NCBI GenBank assembly: GCA_014728425.1
Contig: WJLO01000050.1
Coordinates: 1 to 6,466 of the forward strand
DNA: 6,466 bases
Direction of reading: 5' to 3'
Origin: Minisyncoccota bacterium
GTDB lineage: Bacteria; Patescibacteriota; Microgenomatia; UBA1400; PJMF01
Shown here: positions 1 to 5,458 of the stretch, piece after piece
Layout of the letters: each line of letters starts with the position of its first letter
Numbering within the stretch: position 1 is the stretch's first letter
Translations under genes and position numbers: made by a program
The notes under the pieces: generated by a model
Databases searched by the model: none
What the model saw: the letters and a program-made list of their open reading frames with translations, nothing else
What the model was told of the DNA's origin: nothing

Positions 1-21
1 AGACTGAACAATCACATTCAT
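1..21 (-). CDS. 5' end of an unidentified gene (runs off the left edge)
   Basis: Only seven codons are visible, reading MNVIVQS on the minus strand, so the product cannot be named. The start is supported by an excellent Shine-Dalgarno (AAGGAGG, positions 33 to 27 on the minus strand) five bases before the ATG. A second ATG immediately after the Shine-Dalgarno is out of frame and reaches TGA after two codons, so it is not the start. The gene lies downstream of tmk-recR on the same strand, but an intrinsic terminator separates them. It is therefore either a separate unit or one whose leader contains that terminator. Confidence 0.6.
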
Positions 22-26
22 GTCAT

Positions 27-33
27 CCTCCTT
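27..33 (-). promoter_or_regulatory. Strong Shine-Dalgarno for the left-edge gene
   Basis: The minus strand reads AAGGAGG, a perfect anti-16S match, spaced five bases from the ATG at 21-19. It is the strongest ribosome binding site in the window. It contrasts with the first genes of the other transcription units, which have none, so this gene probably has a real 5' leader. Confidence 0.75.
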
Positions 34-72
34 GGATTACTAATTAATTGATTGATCTAAGTCATTAGCAAC

Positions 73-97
73 AAAAAACCGACCCCTGCGGTCAGCT
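73..97 (-). terminator. Rho-independent terminator, minus strand
   Basis: On the minus strand the bases at 97-90 (AGCTGACC) pair with 84-77 (GGTCGGTT) around the five-base loop GCAGG. This gives an eight-pair stem with two G-U wobbles, and a run of six T (78-73) follows. It is a textbook intrinsic terminator. It lies about 170 bases beyond the recR stop and about 50 bases before the next minus-strand start, so it can end tmk-recR transcripts or act as an attenuator for the left-edge gene. The same 3' arm can also pair with an upstream copy of the motif (118-113). Confidence 0.75.
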
Positions 98-125
98 ATG
101 CGGACCCCAAGCGTCGGTCTATGCG
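81..125. repeat. Tandem imperfect repeat of a 22-23 base hairpin unit
   Basis: Two adjacent units share the same frame: 81-102 and 103-125. Both start with GACCCC and end with CTATGCG, and both carry GGTC in the middle, so each can fold GACC against GGTC. The units differ in the loop. The partial continuation GATAC follows at 126. Unit 1 supplies most of the stem of the minus-strand terminator. GTCGGT in unit 2 is complementary to ACCGAC at 78-83, allowing a longer alternative stem ending in the same T run. Confidence 0.65.
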
Positions 126-268
126 GATACTTACGTATCTCATTGATTAATAACTTAACAAAGCTTTAGCAATTTGACAACCAACACTTTAAATATCAAT
201 CTAGATCACTGATGAAAAAAGTACGATTTACCAAAATAATTTCAATAGCGCTTACCAACTATATACTC

Positions 269-877
269 TCAAATCTTTCGTCGTCCCTCCAAAGCATTGC
301 TAATGGTCACACTATCGGCATACTCAATATCTGCACCAATAGGTAGACCATGGCCAATGCGAGTAATCTTACTAGGCCTATGTTTCAAATCTGATGTTTT
401 TACTAACTCAGTAATATATAAAGCTGTAGCCTCGCCTTCCATAGTAGGATTGGTGGCTAAAATCAACTCCTCTACTTGGTCCAAACGATCCAAAAGATCA
501 TTTAGATAGAGTTGCTCAGGACCAATATTATTTAATGGTGAGATAGCTCCATGTAAAACATGATATTGGCCATGATATTTATCTGAACGCTCTATTGCTA
601 ATAAATCTAAGGGCTGTTCAACCACGCACATCACTGTTGGCTCTCTGCTTTCATCACTACAAATATCACAAGGATCTTGCTCAGAAACTTGATGACACTG
701 TTGACATAAAACTGTATCTTTTTTTAAAGCAGTCAGTTTTTTAGCAAAATCCTCTAATTCATGCTCGGGGTGATGTAATAAGTAAAACACTAATCGTTGA
801 GCAGACTTAGGGCCAATGCCAGGTAAACGTTCAAATTTTTCAATTAATCGCCGCACTGCTCGAGGAAGTTTTTGCAT
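269..877 (-). CDS. recR: Recombination mediator protein RecR
   Basis: RecR acts with RecO (and RecF) to load RecA onto single-stranded DNA coated with SSB during gap repair; it is cytoplasmic and binds DNA as a ring-like oligomer. The 202-residue length is typical. The domains are in canonical order: a helix-hairpin-helix with LPGIGPKSAQRL (18-29); a four-cysteine zinc finger at C58, C61, C70 and C73; a Toprim domain from about 81 with VVEQPLDLLAIE and ATNPTMEGEATA (141-152); and the C-terminal signature GLPIGADIEYAD (177-188). The start is four bases past the tmk stop, with no clear Shine-Dalgarno, which suggests translation coupled to tmk. The stop is TGA. No key residue appears missing. 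In many bacteria recR follows dnaX-ybaB; here it follows tmk. Confidence 0.96.
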   Translation of the reverse strand: MQKLPRAVRRLIEKFERLPGIGPKSAQRLVFYLLHHPEHELEDFAKKLTALKKDTVLCQQCHQVSEQDPCDICSDESREPTVMCVVEQPLDLLAIERSDKYHGQYHVLHGAISPLNNIGPEQLYLNDLLDRLDQVEELILATNPTMEGEATALYITELVKTSDLKHRPSKITRIGHGLPIGADIEYADSVTISNALEGRRKI

Positions 878-881
878 AGAG

Positions 882-1511
882 TTATAGCAATCTTTGCTTA
901 ATTACCTGCCAAACTTGTTCTTCTACTTTACTTAAAGGTTGCTCAGCATCAATAATTGCCCAACGATCATGGTCATTGGCTTTAGCTAACTGCAAATAAG
1001 CTTGACGAACCTGGTGGTGAAATTCCTTAGCCTCTAAATCCAATCTATCAAATTTGCCTGAGGCTTTTCTTCTTTGTAAGCCTGTTTTAACCGAAACATC
1101 AAGTAAAATAGTTAAGTCAGGATAAGTGTTTTTTGTAGAGATGTCATTAAACTGCTCAATTAGTTCTCTGCCAAACTGACGCACAATCCCTTGATAAACT
1201 ACACTACTATCTCTAGATCGATCCATAATTACTACTTTACCAGCTTTTAGCGAAGGTAAAACTATCTCTTGATAAGTCTGAGCCCTAGCTGCTTGAAACA
1301 ACAGCACTTCTGTTGTAAAAGTCATTCCAATGTTTTCTGTAGACAAGAGAACTTTCCGAATCTGTTCACTAATGGCAGCGCTTCCAGGCTCTCTAAGAAC
1401 TACTACTTCTTGTTCTCTCTCTTTGAAGCGTTCTCGTAAACGCACGGCCAAGGTAGTCTTTCCTCCGCCTTCACCGCCTTCTAAAGTAATTAAATGACCT
1501 TGCTTTGCCAT
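882..1511 (-). CDS. tmk: Thymidylate kinase (dTMP kinase)
   Basis: Tmk phosphorylates dTMP to dTDP with ATP, the step shared by the de novo and salvage routes to dTTP. The 209 residues match the bacterial family. Visible motifs are the P-loop GGEGGGKTT (12-20), the dTMP-binding REPG (40-43), FQAARAQ (72-78), the DRSRDSSVVYQG block (97-108), and a LID region with RRKASGKFDR (147-156) followed by EFHHQVRQAYLQLA, equivalent to the usual EFHxRVRxGYLxLA. The residue after DR97-98 is Ser where Tyr or His is common, but that site varies in the family. The gene is first in a two-gene operon with recR. A candidate promoter lies about 30 bases upstream, and no Shine-Dalgarno is evident. It is divergent from the HD nucleotidase gene. 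Confidence 0.95.
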   Translation of the reverse strand: MAKQGHLITLEGGEGGGKTTLAVRLRERFKEREQEVVVLREPGSAAISEQIRKVLLSTENIGMTFTTEVLLFQAARAQTYQEIVLPSLKAGKVVIMDRSRDSSVVYQGIVRQFGRELIEQFNDISTKNTYPDLTILLDVSVKTGLQRRKASGKFDRLDLEAKEFHHQVRQAYLQLAKANDHDRWAIIDAEQPLSKVEEQVWQVIKQRLL

Positions 1512-1540
1512 AAGTTTTTCTAAAATAAGTACAGATATTC

Positions 1541-1569
1541 TTTATACAATTAACTACTCTTTACTGCAA
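1541..1569 (-). promoter_or_regulatory. Candidate sigma-70 promoter for tmk-recR
   Basis: On the minus strand TTGCAG (1569-1564) and TATAAA (1546-1541) are separated by exactly 17 bases. The -10 matches the consensus at five of six positions; the -35 matches only in TTG. The predicted start would leave a leader of about 22 bases before the tmk ATG. Confidence 0.5.
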
Positions 1570-1611
1570 GTCCACTAACAACTTATTTAAAAAAACAACT
1601 CGCAAAAAATC

Positions 1612-1620
1612 TGTTATACT
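1612..1620 (+). promoter_or_regulatory. Extended -10 promoter of the HD-domain gene
   Basis: TGTTATACT is an extended -10 element (TGn plus TATACT, five of six consensus positions) with no good -35. It ends only ten bases before the ATG at 1631. Transcription would therefore begin about three to five bases before the start codon, giving an essentially leaderless mRNA. No Shine-Dalgarno is present, consistent with this. Confidence 0.6.
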
Positions 1621-1630
1621 GTTCACCATC

Positions 1631-2236
1631 ATGTCAAAAAAATCCTCGTTAACTCGTGATCTTGAATTTCTTTATGAAGTGGGTTGTTTGCGTCATATCC
1701 AGCGTCAATGGGTGCAGTTTTTAAACCCTAATTTTGCTAATCTTTCAGAACATATTTTGCGAGTAATTTGGATTGCTTTGATCATTGCCAAACATGAGCA
1801 AGCTCAAGACACTGCTAAAATCATGAAAATGGCTTTGGTTCATGATCTTTGCGAAAGCCGCAGTGTTGATGTTCATTATCTTTCACGCCAGTATGTTGAA
1901 CGTCATGAAGCTGAAGCTATTGCTGATACTCTTAAAAAAACTGCTGTAGAAAAAGAGTTTTTACAACTTTGGCATGAATATGAAAAACGGGAGTGTTTAG
2001 AAGCCAAGATTGTTAAAGATGCTGATAATCTGGAGGTAGATTTAGAGCTGCAAGAACAAGCAGCTCAAGGACACCAGTTGCCCAAAAACTGGGCAAAAAT
2101 GCGTAAAAAAGTTGCTCAAACTAAACTGTATACGCAAACTGCTAAAAGACTTTGGCAGCAGCTTCAGAATAGCAATCCTCATGACTGGCACTTAAAAGGG
2201 AAAAATCGCCTTAAAGCTGGAGACTGGAAAAAGTAA
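1631..2236 (+). CDS. HD-domain phosphohydrolase, YfbR-like 5'-deoxynucleotidase
   Basis: This is a metal-dependent HD hydrolase of 201 residues. The metal and catalytic pattern of the YfbR group is visible: H41 in SEHILRV, the HD pair H71-D72 in ALVHDLCE, E75, D80, and the distal aspartate D132 in KIVKDADNLE. The order HDxxE, then D, then KxAD matches E. coli YfbR, which removes phosphate from dAMP, dCMP, dGMP, dTMP and dUMP. Substrate assignment here is inference; related HD proteins of this size hydrolyse other nucleotides. The C-terminal ~60 residues are basic and tryptophan-containing (WHLKGKNRLKAGDWKK) and less diagnostic. It is a single-gene unit, divergent from tmk and convergent with the DHFR gene. 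The nearby tmk and DHFR genes fit a role in balancing dNMP pools. Confidence 0.8.
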   Translation: MSKKSSLTRDLEFLYEVGCLRHIQRQWVQFLNPNFANLSEHILRVIWIALIIAKHEQAQDTAKIMKMALVHDLCESRSVDVHYLSRQYVERHEAEAIADTLKKTAVEKEFLQLWHEYEKRECLEAKIVKDADNLEVDLELQEQAAQGHQLPKNWAKMRKKVAQTKLYTQTAKRLWQQLQNSNPHDWHLKGKNRLKAGDWKK

Positions 2237-2249
2237 AATCTTCGGATTT
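2236..2249 (+). terminator. Short C(UUCG)G hairpin at the end of the HD gene
   Basis: AAATC (2236-2240) pairs with GATTT (2245-2249) around a TTCG tetraloop closed by C-G, an unusually stable loop often found in bacterial terminators. The stem is only five pairs and AT-rich, overlaps the last base of the TAA stop, and is followed by AATTT, not a solid T run. It is a plausible but weak terminator. Confidence 0.35.
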
Positions 2250-2269
2250 AATTTGGGTAACAATTATTT

Positions 2270-2309
2270 CTGCATAATTCCTGCAAAATCACTGCATAAT
2301 CTGGATAAA
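2270..2309. repeat. Three phased CTGCATAAT-type direct repeats
   Basis: CTGCATAAT (2270-2278), CTGCAAAAT (2281-2289) and CTGCATAAT (2292-2300) recur with an exact 11-base period, followed by a diverged CTGGATAAA (2301-2309). They sit in the 127-base convergent gap between the HD gene and the DHFR gene, where no promoter is expected. Function is unknown; the helical phasing could suit a DNA-binding protein. Confidence 0.5.
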
Positions 2310-2363
2310 ACAGTAAGTTTAAGCTTGTTTTTCAACGCATTGCTCAGGTTACTAAGTTTAAAA

Positions 2364-2912
2364 CTAATTTCTAGCTGAGTCTTTTAACAACTGATACTCT
2401 AACAAGATGGTGCCTTGATCATTCAACTGACGACTATTAATTAACTTGAGTTTTGGTTCTAACGAGCGCTTAAACAATGTTAAGCCTTGGCCAAAAATAA
2501 CTGGCTCTACTGTTAAATAAAGCCTGTTAACCACACCTGCCTGCATAAACATTGTATAAATAGTGCTGCCGCCACAAATAGCTAGTTCTGTCAAACCCTG
2601 AGCTGCTAATTGCTTCACTAATTGCTGAGGCTGAGCCTGAGTTACTTGAAGTTGTTCTTTACTAAACTGCTTAGCTGCTGTACCCAACAACTCCGCTCGA
2701 GTTTGTCGACTATAAACTATATTTAACCTACCGGGCAAAGGTTTGCCAACAGTAGCAAAAGTTTTTCGGCCCATAACCACTACTCCAGCTTTTTTAGTTC
2801 GTTGTTGAAAAAAAGCCTTATCAGCCTGACTAGTCCAAGTGGTTGAAGGCGATTTAATATCTTTGGCAATCAAGCCATCAACAGTAACAGCAGCAATTAA
2901 AAAAACTTGCAT
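2364..2912 (-). CDS. Dihydrofolate reductase (DHFR / RibD-C superfamily)
   Basis: This protein probably reduces dihydrofolate to tetrahydrofolate with NADPH, recycling the folate oxidised by ThyA-type thymidylate synthase. The 182 residues show the DHFR order: an N-terminal strand with FLIAAVTVDGLIA; WTSQADKAFF (26-35), which aligns with WNLPADLAWF of E. coli DHFR and places D31 at the substrate-binding D27; the NADPH-binding MGRKTFATVGKPLPGR (47-62); and the glycine motif ICGGSTIY (112-119). The C-terminal VNRLYLTVEPVIFGQGLTLF also resembles the RibD C-terminal domain family, so a different pteridine or pyrimidine reductase cannot be excluded. The retained Asp favours DHFR. It is a single-gene unit, convergent with the HD gene and divergent from the secreted-protein operon, with no Shine-Dalgarno. 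Confidence 0.8.
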   Translation of the reverse strand: MQVFLIAAVTVDGLIAKDIKSPSTTWTSQADKAFFQQRTKKAGVVVMGRKTFATVGKPLPGRLNIVYSRQTRAELLGTAAKQFSKEQLQVTQAQPQQLVKQLAAQGLTELAICGGSTIYTMFMQAGVVNRLYLTVEPVIFGQGLTLFKRSLEPKLKLINSRQLNDQGTILLEYQLLKDSARN

Positions 2913-2923
2913 ACCAGCATCTT

Positions 2924-2929
2924 AACATA
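2924..2929 (-). promoter_or_regulatory. Possible -10 box of the DHFR gene
   Basis: The minus strand reads TATGTT, four of six consensus positions, ending eleven bases before the ATG. The -35 region is weak. It follows the same close-to-start arrangement seen at other first genes here, and would imply a leader of about four or five bases. Confidence 0.3.
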
Positions 2930-3115
2930 GTTGCAGAGGTCAGGAGATATTAAAATGATGATTTCATAACTAGTCACGACACCGCTCTTGCTTCACTCAA
3001 GCTAAATCTAGTAAGATAATGATGAGAGTTTATCAGCTAGTGGTGATGTTTTTTGCTAACGCAAACCAAAGTTTTTAATTACCAAGCTTAACCAAAACAG
3101 TCACAATCAGTAAAT

Positions 3116-3121
3116 TATAAA
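3116..3121 (+). promoter_or_regulatory. Possible -10 box of the secreted-protein operon
   Basis: TATAAA matches the consensus at five of six positions and ends fifteen bases before the ATG at 3137, predicting a leader of about eight bases. No good -35 is found 16-18 bases upstream, and no Shine-Dalgarno precedes the gene. Confidence 0.35.
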
Positions 3122-3136
3122 TACCAGGACACAACA

Positions 3137-3685
3137 ATGAGATCAAAAACCAACTACATCATTACTTCAACAATGTTAATATTGGGTCTGTTAATAAATT
3201 TTAGTTTTGTTAATCCAGTAATAGCCCAATCTGCACCAGCACAAAATCAACAACAAGCTCAAGGTCAAACTGAGTCAGCCAATAAGCAAAACCAGGCCCA
3301 ACAACAACTTCAACAACAATCTAAGCAGCAACTTATTCATCAATATACCAAACGCCTGCGCCATCGCTTTATGGCTGTGTATCATACTCGACTCAACAGC
3401 ATTGCTAATCGATTGTCAGAGCGCTTGCAAATCATGAGCGACAATGGTCATGATGTGCAAGCAGCTCAAGAAAAACTACATCAAGCTCAAGATAAACTAG
3501 CTAGTGCTCAACAGCAAGCAGATCAGGCTCTAAATCAACTAGAAGATCTGGCTGCTGAGGATCAAGCAGCACCAGCTGAACAAATTGATCAGGCTAAAAC
3601 CGAGCTGCTTGCAGCTAGAAAAGGCTTTGTCAAAACCATTACTCTACTCAAACAAAGTATTCAGCTAGCTAAACAAGCAGCTTAA
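3137..3685 (+). CDS. Secreted Gln/Ala-rich coiled-coil protein, function unknown
   Basis: I do not recognise a named family. The 182-residue protein begins with a Sec-type signal peptide: a basic start (MRSK), a hydrophobic core at about 8-25, and a likely cleavage after VIA (A30|Q31). Residues 31-65 are low-complexity and very rich in Gln and Ala, a probable disordered linker. Residues 66-137 and 147-180 are predicted long amphipathic helices with coiled-coil character, including HTRLNSIANRLSERLQ (83-98), an NGHDV turn (103-107) and AAQEKLHQAQDKLASAQQQ (109-127). The pattern of a helix, a G-D-V turn, then A..KL..A..KL resembles uncharacterised secreted proteins I associate with CPR bacteria; that link is from memory. 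It is the first gene of a pair with the membrane protein ten bases downstream, so both may act at the cell envelope. Confidence 0.75.
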   Translation: MRSKTNYIITSTMLILGLLINFSFVNPVIAQSAPAQNQQQAQGQTESANKQNQAQQQLQQQSKQQLIHQYTKRLRHRFMAVYHTRLNSIANRLSERLQIMSDNGHDVQAAQEKLHQAQDKLASAQQQADQALNQLEDLAAEDQAAPAEQIDQAKTELLAARKGFVKTITLLKQSIQLAKQAA

Positions 3686-3695
3686 AAAGGCAGTT

Positions 3696-3929
3696 ATGAA
3701 AAATAAACATCTAATCTTATTTTTACTTGGTGCTCTAATTGCTGGCTTGATTTTTTTATTTTCTTATCGCAAGATCAGTCAAAAACAACAGGCTAACCAA
3801 AGCGAAACTAACCAAGCTTCACAAACTGATCAAGCAGCGCCACCAATGCAATTGCCCAATGACCTGGACACTTTAGAACAAGAACTTAATGATACTGAAA
3901 TTATAGAAGAAGATTTAAGCGAACTCTGA
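3696..3929 (+). CDS. Small single-pass membrane protein with acidic tail
   Basis: The protein has 77 residues and no family I can name. A short basic N-terminus (MKNKH) precedes one hydrophobic segment (about 6-23, LILFLLGALIAGLIFLFS), then YRK, which suggests an inner-membrane anchor or an uncleaved signal. Residues 29-48 are polar and rich in Gln, Asn, Ser and Thr. The last ~25 residues (LDTLEQELNDTEIIEEDLSEL) are strongly acidic and helix-prone. The start lies ten bases after the upstream stop, with AAGG five bases before the ATG as a modest Shine-Dalgarno. Co-transcription with the secreted coiled-coil gene suggests a functional pair, for example an acidic tail docking onto a basic helical partner, but this is inference. 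The stop is TGA. Confidence 0.7.
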   Translation: MKNKHLILFLLGALIAGLIFLFSYRKISQKQQANQSETNQASQTDQAAPPMQLPNDLDTLEQELNDTEIIEEDLSEL

Positions 3930-3976
3930 GCTTTCATTAAAGCATCTACTAAAAAAACAGTGACTTTCAACTCAGA

Positions 3977-4780
3977 CTATGAACTGACATTTAGCTCAGA
4001 TGATGCTTGAGCTAATTTAGTGACATCTGCAGGAGTACCCACATCAATCACTAAAGTGCCCGGTTCTAGCACCAAAGCATAAACTTTAACTCCCTGCTTA
4101 AGTAACCAAGGAATAATTGCTCCTGGTGCGTCAAGATCGCCATCAGCTTGTTGATATTTTTTTACTACTGGCCAAACCTCTTGAGGATAAATATAAAAAG
4201 AACTGCCAGCAAACTCACTTGGCGGCTGAGCTGGTTTCTCTACAAATTTTTTAACTAAACCATCTTTACCTAAAACATAACAACCAAACCGACCTTTAAT
4301 TTGCTCTTTAGTTAAATGTCTAGCCACAGTAACAAAAGTTTGCTTCTGACTAAACAAATCTAATAGCTGGCCTACAGAATAACTATAAAAATTATCACTA
4401 GAAAGCACCAACACATCTTGGTCAAACCAGCCCAGCTGTTTAACTGCCAATAACAAATCGCCAAGCGCTCCTAAACGCTGAGTTGATTTAGTTACCCCAT
4501 CATTTAAAATCTGTAACTCTAGCTCAGGTAGTTGATTAGCAAAAAAATCTTGGTACTGAGTAAAAAAACGCTGGTTTGTAACCAGCGCCAAAGTTGGTAA
4601 AGGCTGATTTCTAGTTTGAAAAGCTTGCTGCACATCTGCAATAATTCGTGCTATTAAAGTTTCACCTGTTTGACTCTGCAACAAACCTTTAGGAAGATTC
4701 TGGCCCAAAGCCTTTAACCTGGTGCCAAAACCAGCAGCTAGGATCAAGACTTTACTAGGAAAACGAGCCTTGGCTGTCAT
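3977..4780 (-). CDS. Nucleotidyltransferase, RmlA/GlmU-N-like sugar-phosphate family
   Basis: This probably transfers a nucleotide from an NTP to a sugar- or polyol-phosphate to make an activated precursor; the substrate is not determinable. The 267-residue protein is a single NTP_transferase Rossmann-like domain. LAAGFGTRLKALGQNLPKGLL (14-34) carries the GxGxR nucleotide loop and K31. GALGDLLLAVK (104-114) occupies the position of the usual base-contacting GTAGAL-type motif. LSSDNFYSYS (126-135) supplies the metal-binding D129, FVEKP (179-183) is the typical sugar-binding stretch, and VIDVGTPAD (244-252) supplies the second metal aspartate D246. There is no C-terminal left-handed beta-helix, so it is not a full GlmU. 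The gene is divergent from the cytidylyltransferase-like gene, which may serve the same pathway. A -10-like TATGAT lies close to its start. The stop is TAG. Confidence 0.85.
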   Translation of the reverse strand: MTAKARFPSKVLILAAGFGTRLKALGQNLPKGLLQSQTGETLIARIIADVQQAFQTRNQPLPTLALVTNQRFFTQYQDFFANQLPELELQILNDGVTKSTQRLGALGDLLLAVKQLGWFDQDVLVLSSDNFYSYSVGQLLDLFSQKQTFVTVARHLTKEQIKGRFGCYVLGKDGLVKKFVEKPAQPPSEFAGSSFYIYPQEVWPVVKKYQQADGDLDAPGAIIPWLLKQGVKVYALVLEPGTLVIDVGTPADVTKLAQASSELNVSS

Positions 4781-4793
4781 AGTTATTCACTGT

Positions 4794-4799
4794 ATCATA
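4794..4799 (-). promoter_or_regulatory. Possible -10 box of the NTP_transferase gene
   Basis: The minus strand reads TATGAT, five of six consensus positions, thirteen bases before the ATG. The predicted leader is about six bases, with no Shine-Dalgarno. The -35 is not convincing. Confidence 0.35.
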
Positions 4800-4876
4800 A
4801 CCTTATTAATTTAAAAACTCTTTGTTCAGCAAAGTCACTGACTTTATCACTAAATACCATTTGACTTAAAAAAACC

Positions 4877-5455
4877 ATGACTCAAAAATCACCAACTAAA
4901 ATTATTCTTGATTATCTAAAAACCAATCAACTAAACCAAAAACTGCAGCAGTTTCGTCAAGCCCGTAAAAAAATCGTTTTAACTTCTGGCAGTTTTGATA
5001 TGCTCCATATTGGTCATGCTCGTTATCTGCAAAAAGCTAAACAACATGGTGATTTGTTAATTGTGGGCGTTGATAGTGATCAAAAAATCAAAGCCCGCAA
5101 GGGTCCAGACAGGCCGCTGATTCCTCAAAAGGAGCGCTTAGAAATGCTTACTTACTTACGCTCAGTAGACTTGATTGTGCTCAAGAAAGCTCAGCAGCAA
5201 AAATGGCAGTTAATCAAAACTGTTAAACCAGATGTGTTAATCACTATTCAAGAGAACTATACCTCATCAGAACTAAAAAAACTGGCAAGTTATTGTGGTC
5301 AAGTAAAAGTGCTTAAGCGTCAAGCTACTACTTCTACTAGTGCTAAGCTGCGCTTGATTCAAATTAAAGCAGCCAAAAAAATCGAAATCCAGTTAACCAA
5401 AAAACTTAATAGTACTATTTCTAAAGCTTTTCAAGAACTTAAAGGAGAAAGTTAA
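4877..5455 (+). CDS. Cytidylyltransferase-like protein (HxGH nucleotidyltransferase, RfaE-C type)
   Basis: This family joins a nucleotide from CTP or ATP to a phosphorylated small molecule (glycerol-3-phosphate, heptose-phosphate, phosphopantetheine and others); the substrate here is unknown. Residues 32-170 form the nucleotidyltransferase domain: IVLTSGSFDMLHIGHARYL (33-51) with the HIGH motif at 44-47, LLIVGVDSD (60-68), RKGPDRPLIPQKERLEML (74-91), and VKPDVLIT (116-123). STSAKL (153-158) stands where RfaE-like enzymes have their STT-type loop. The arrangement most resembles the ADP-heptose-synthase C-terminal domain (RfaE/HldE) without a kinase domain. N- and C-terminal extensions (1-30 and 171-192) are Lys/Gln-rich helices. 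It is first in a two-gene unit; the downstream gene starts three bases after its stop. No Shine-Dalgarno precedes it. Confidence 0.85.
   Translation: MTQKSPTKIILDYLKTNQLNQKLQQFRQARKKIVLTSGSFDMLHIGHARYLQKAKQHGDLLIVGVDSDQKIKARKGPDRPLIPQKERLEMLTYLRSVDLIVLKKAQQQKWQLIKTVKPDVLITIQENYTSSELKKLASYCGQVKVLKRQATTSTSAKLRLIQIKAAKKIEIQLTKKLNSTISKAFQELKGES
5441..5447 (+). promoter_or_regulatory. Shine-Dalgarno of the deaminase fusion gene
   Basis: AAAGGAG lies inside the last codons of the cytidylyltransferase-like gene, eleven bases before the ATG at 5459. Together with the three-base gap between genes, it supports coupled translation and fixes the start of the fusion gene. Confidence 0.7.
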
Positions 5456-5458
5456 TTT

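Larger units (their letters stand above)
22..268. other. Intergenic region between recR and the left-edge gene
   Basis: This stretch of about 250 bases holds no convincing gene. Positions 73-130 form a GC-rich island with tandem hairpin units and a minus-strand terminator (listed separately). The rest is AT-rich. A consensus-like -35 hexamer, TTGACA, lies on the plus strand at 174-179, and its overlapping complement TTGTCA on the minus strand at 180-175. Neither has a good -10 at normal spacing, and no plus-strand gene follows. I see no tRNA, and no riboswitch class I can name. Confidence 0.6.

Noticed and set aside
73..130. T-box, SRP RNA or tRNA identity for the GC-rich island
   Set aside because: The T-box antiterminator consensus, the SRP tetraloop domain and a tRNA cloverleaf are all absent; only tandem hairpins and a terminator are supported.
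297..509. Plus-strand open frame of 70 codons inside recR
   Set aside because: It lies fully antisense to a well-supported recR, has no recognisable motif and no ribosome binding site; it is a shadow of the real gene.
2307..2331. AAAACA...TGTTTTT possible terminator in the convergent gap before the DHFR stop
   Set aside because: The stem needs a three-base bulge and is almost all A-T, so it is too weak to call.
3019..3078. Plus-strand 19-codon open frame starting with two ATG, upstream of the secreted-protein gene
   Set aside because: There is no Shine-Dalgarno and no leader-peptide signature such as a run of one amino acid. A frame this short is expected by chance.
3930..3943. GCTTT-CATT-AAAGC hairpin in the convergent gap after the 77-aa gene
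   Set aside because: The stem is five pairs and weak, and what follows on the plus strand is A-rich, not T-rich. It does not qualify as a terminator.
3991..4015. Perfect inverted repeat TTAGCTCA-N9-TGAGCTAA
   Set aside because: It lies within the coding 3' end of the NTP_transferase gene, and no proper T run follows on either strand. An eight-base palindrome with a short loop is expected about once in a window this size.
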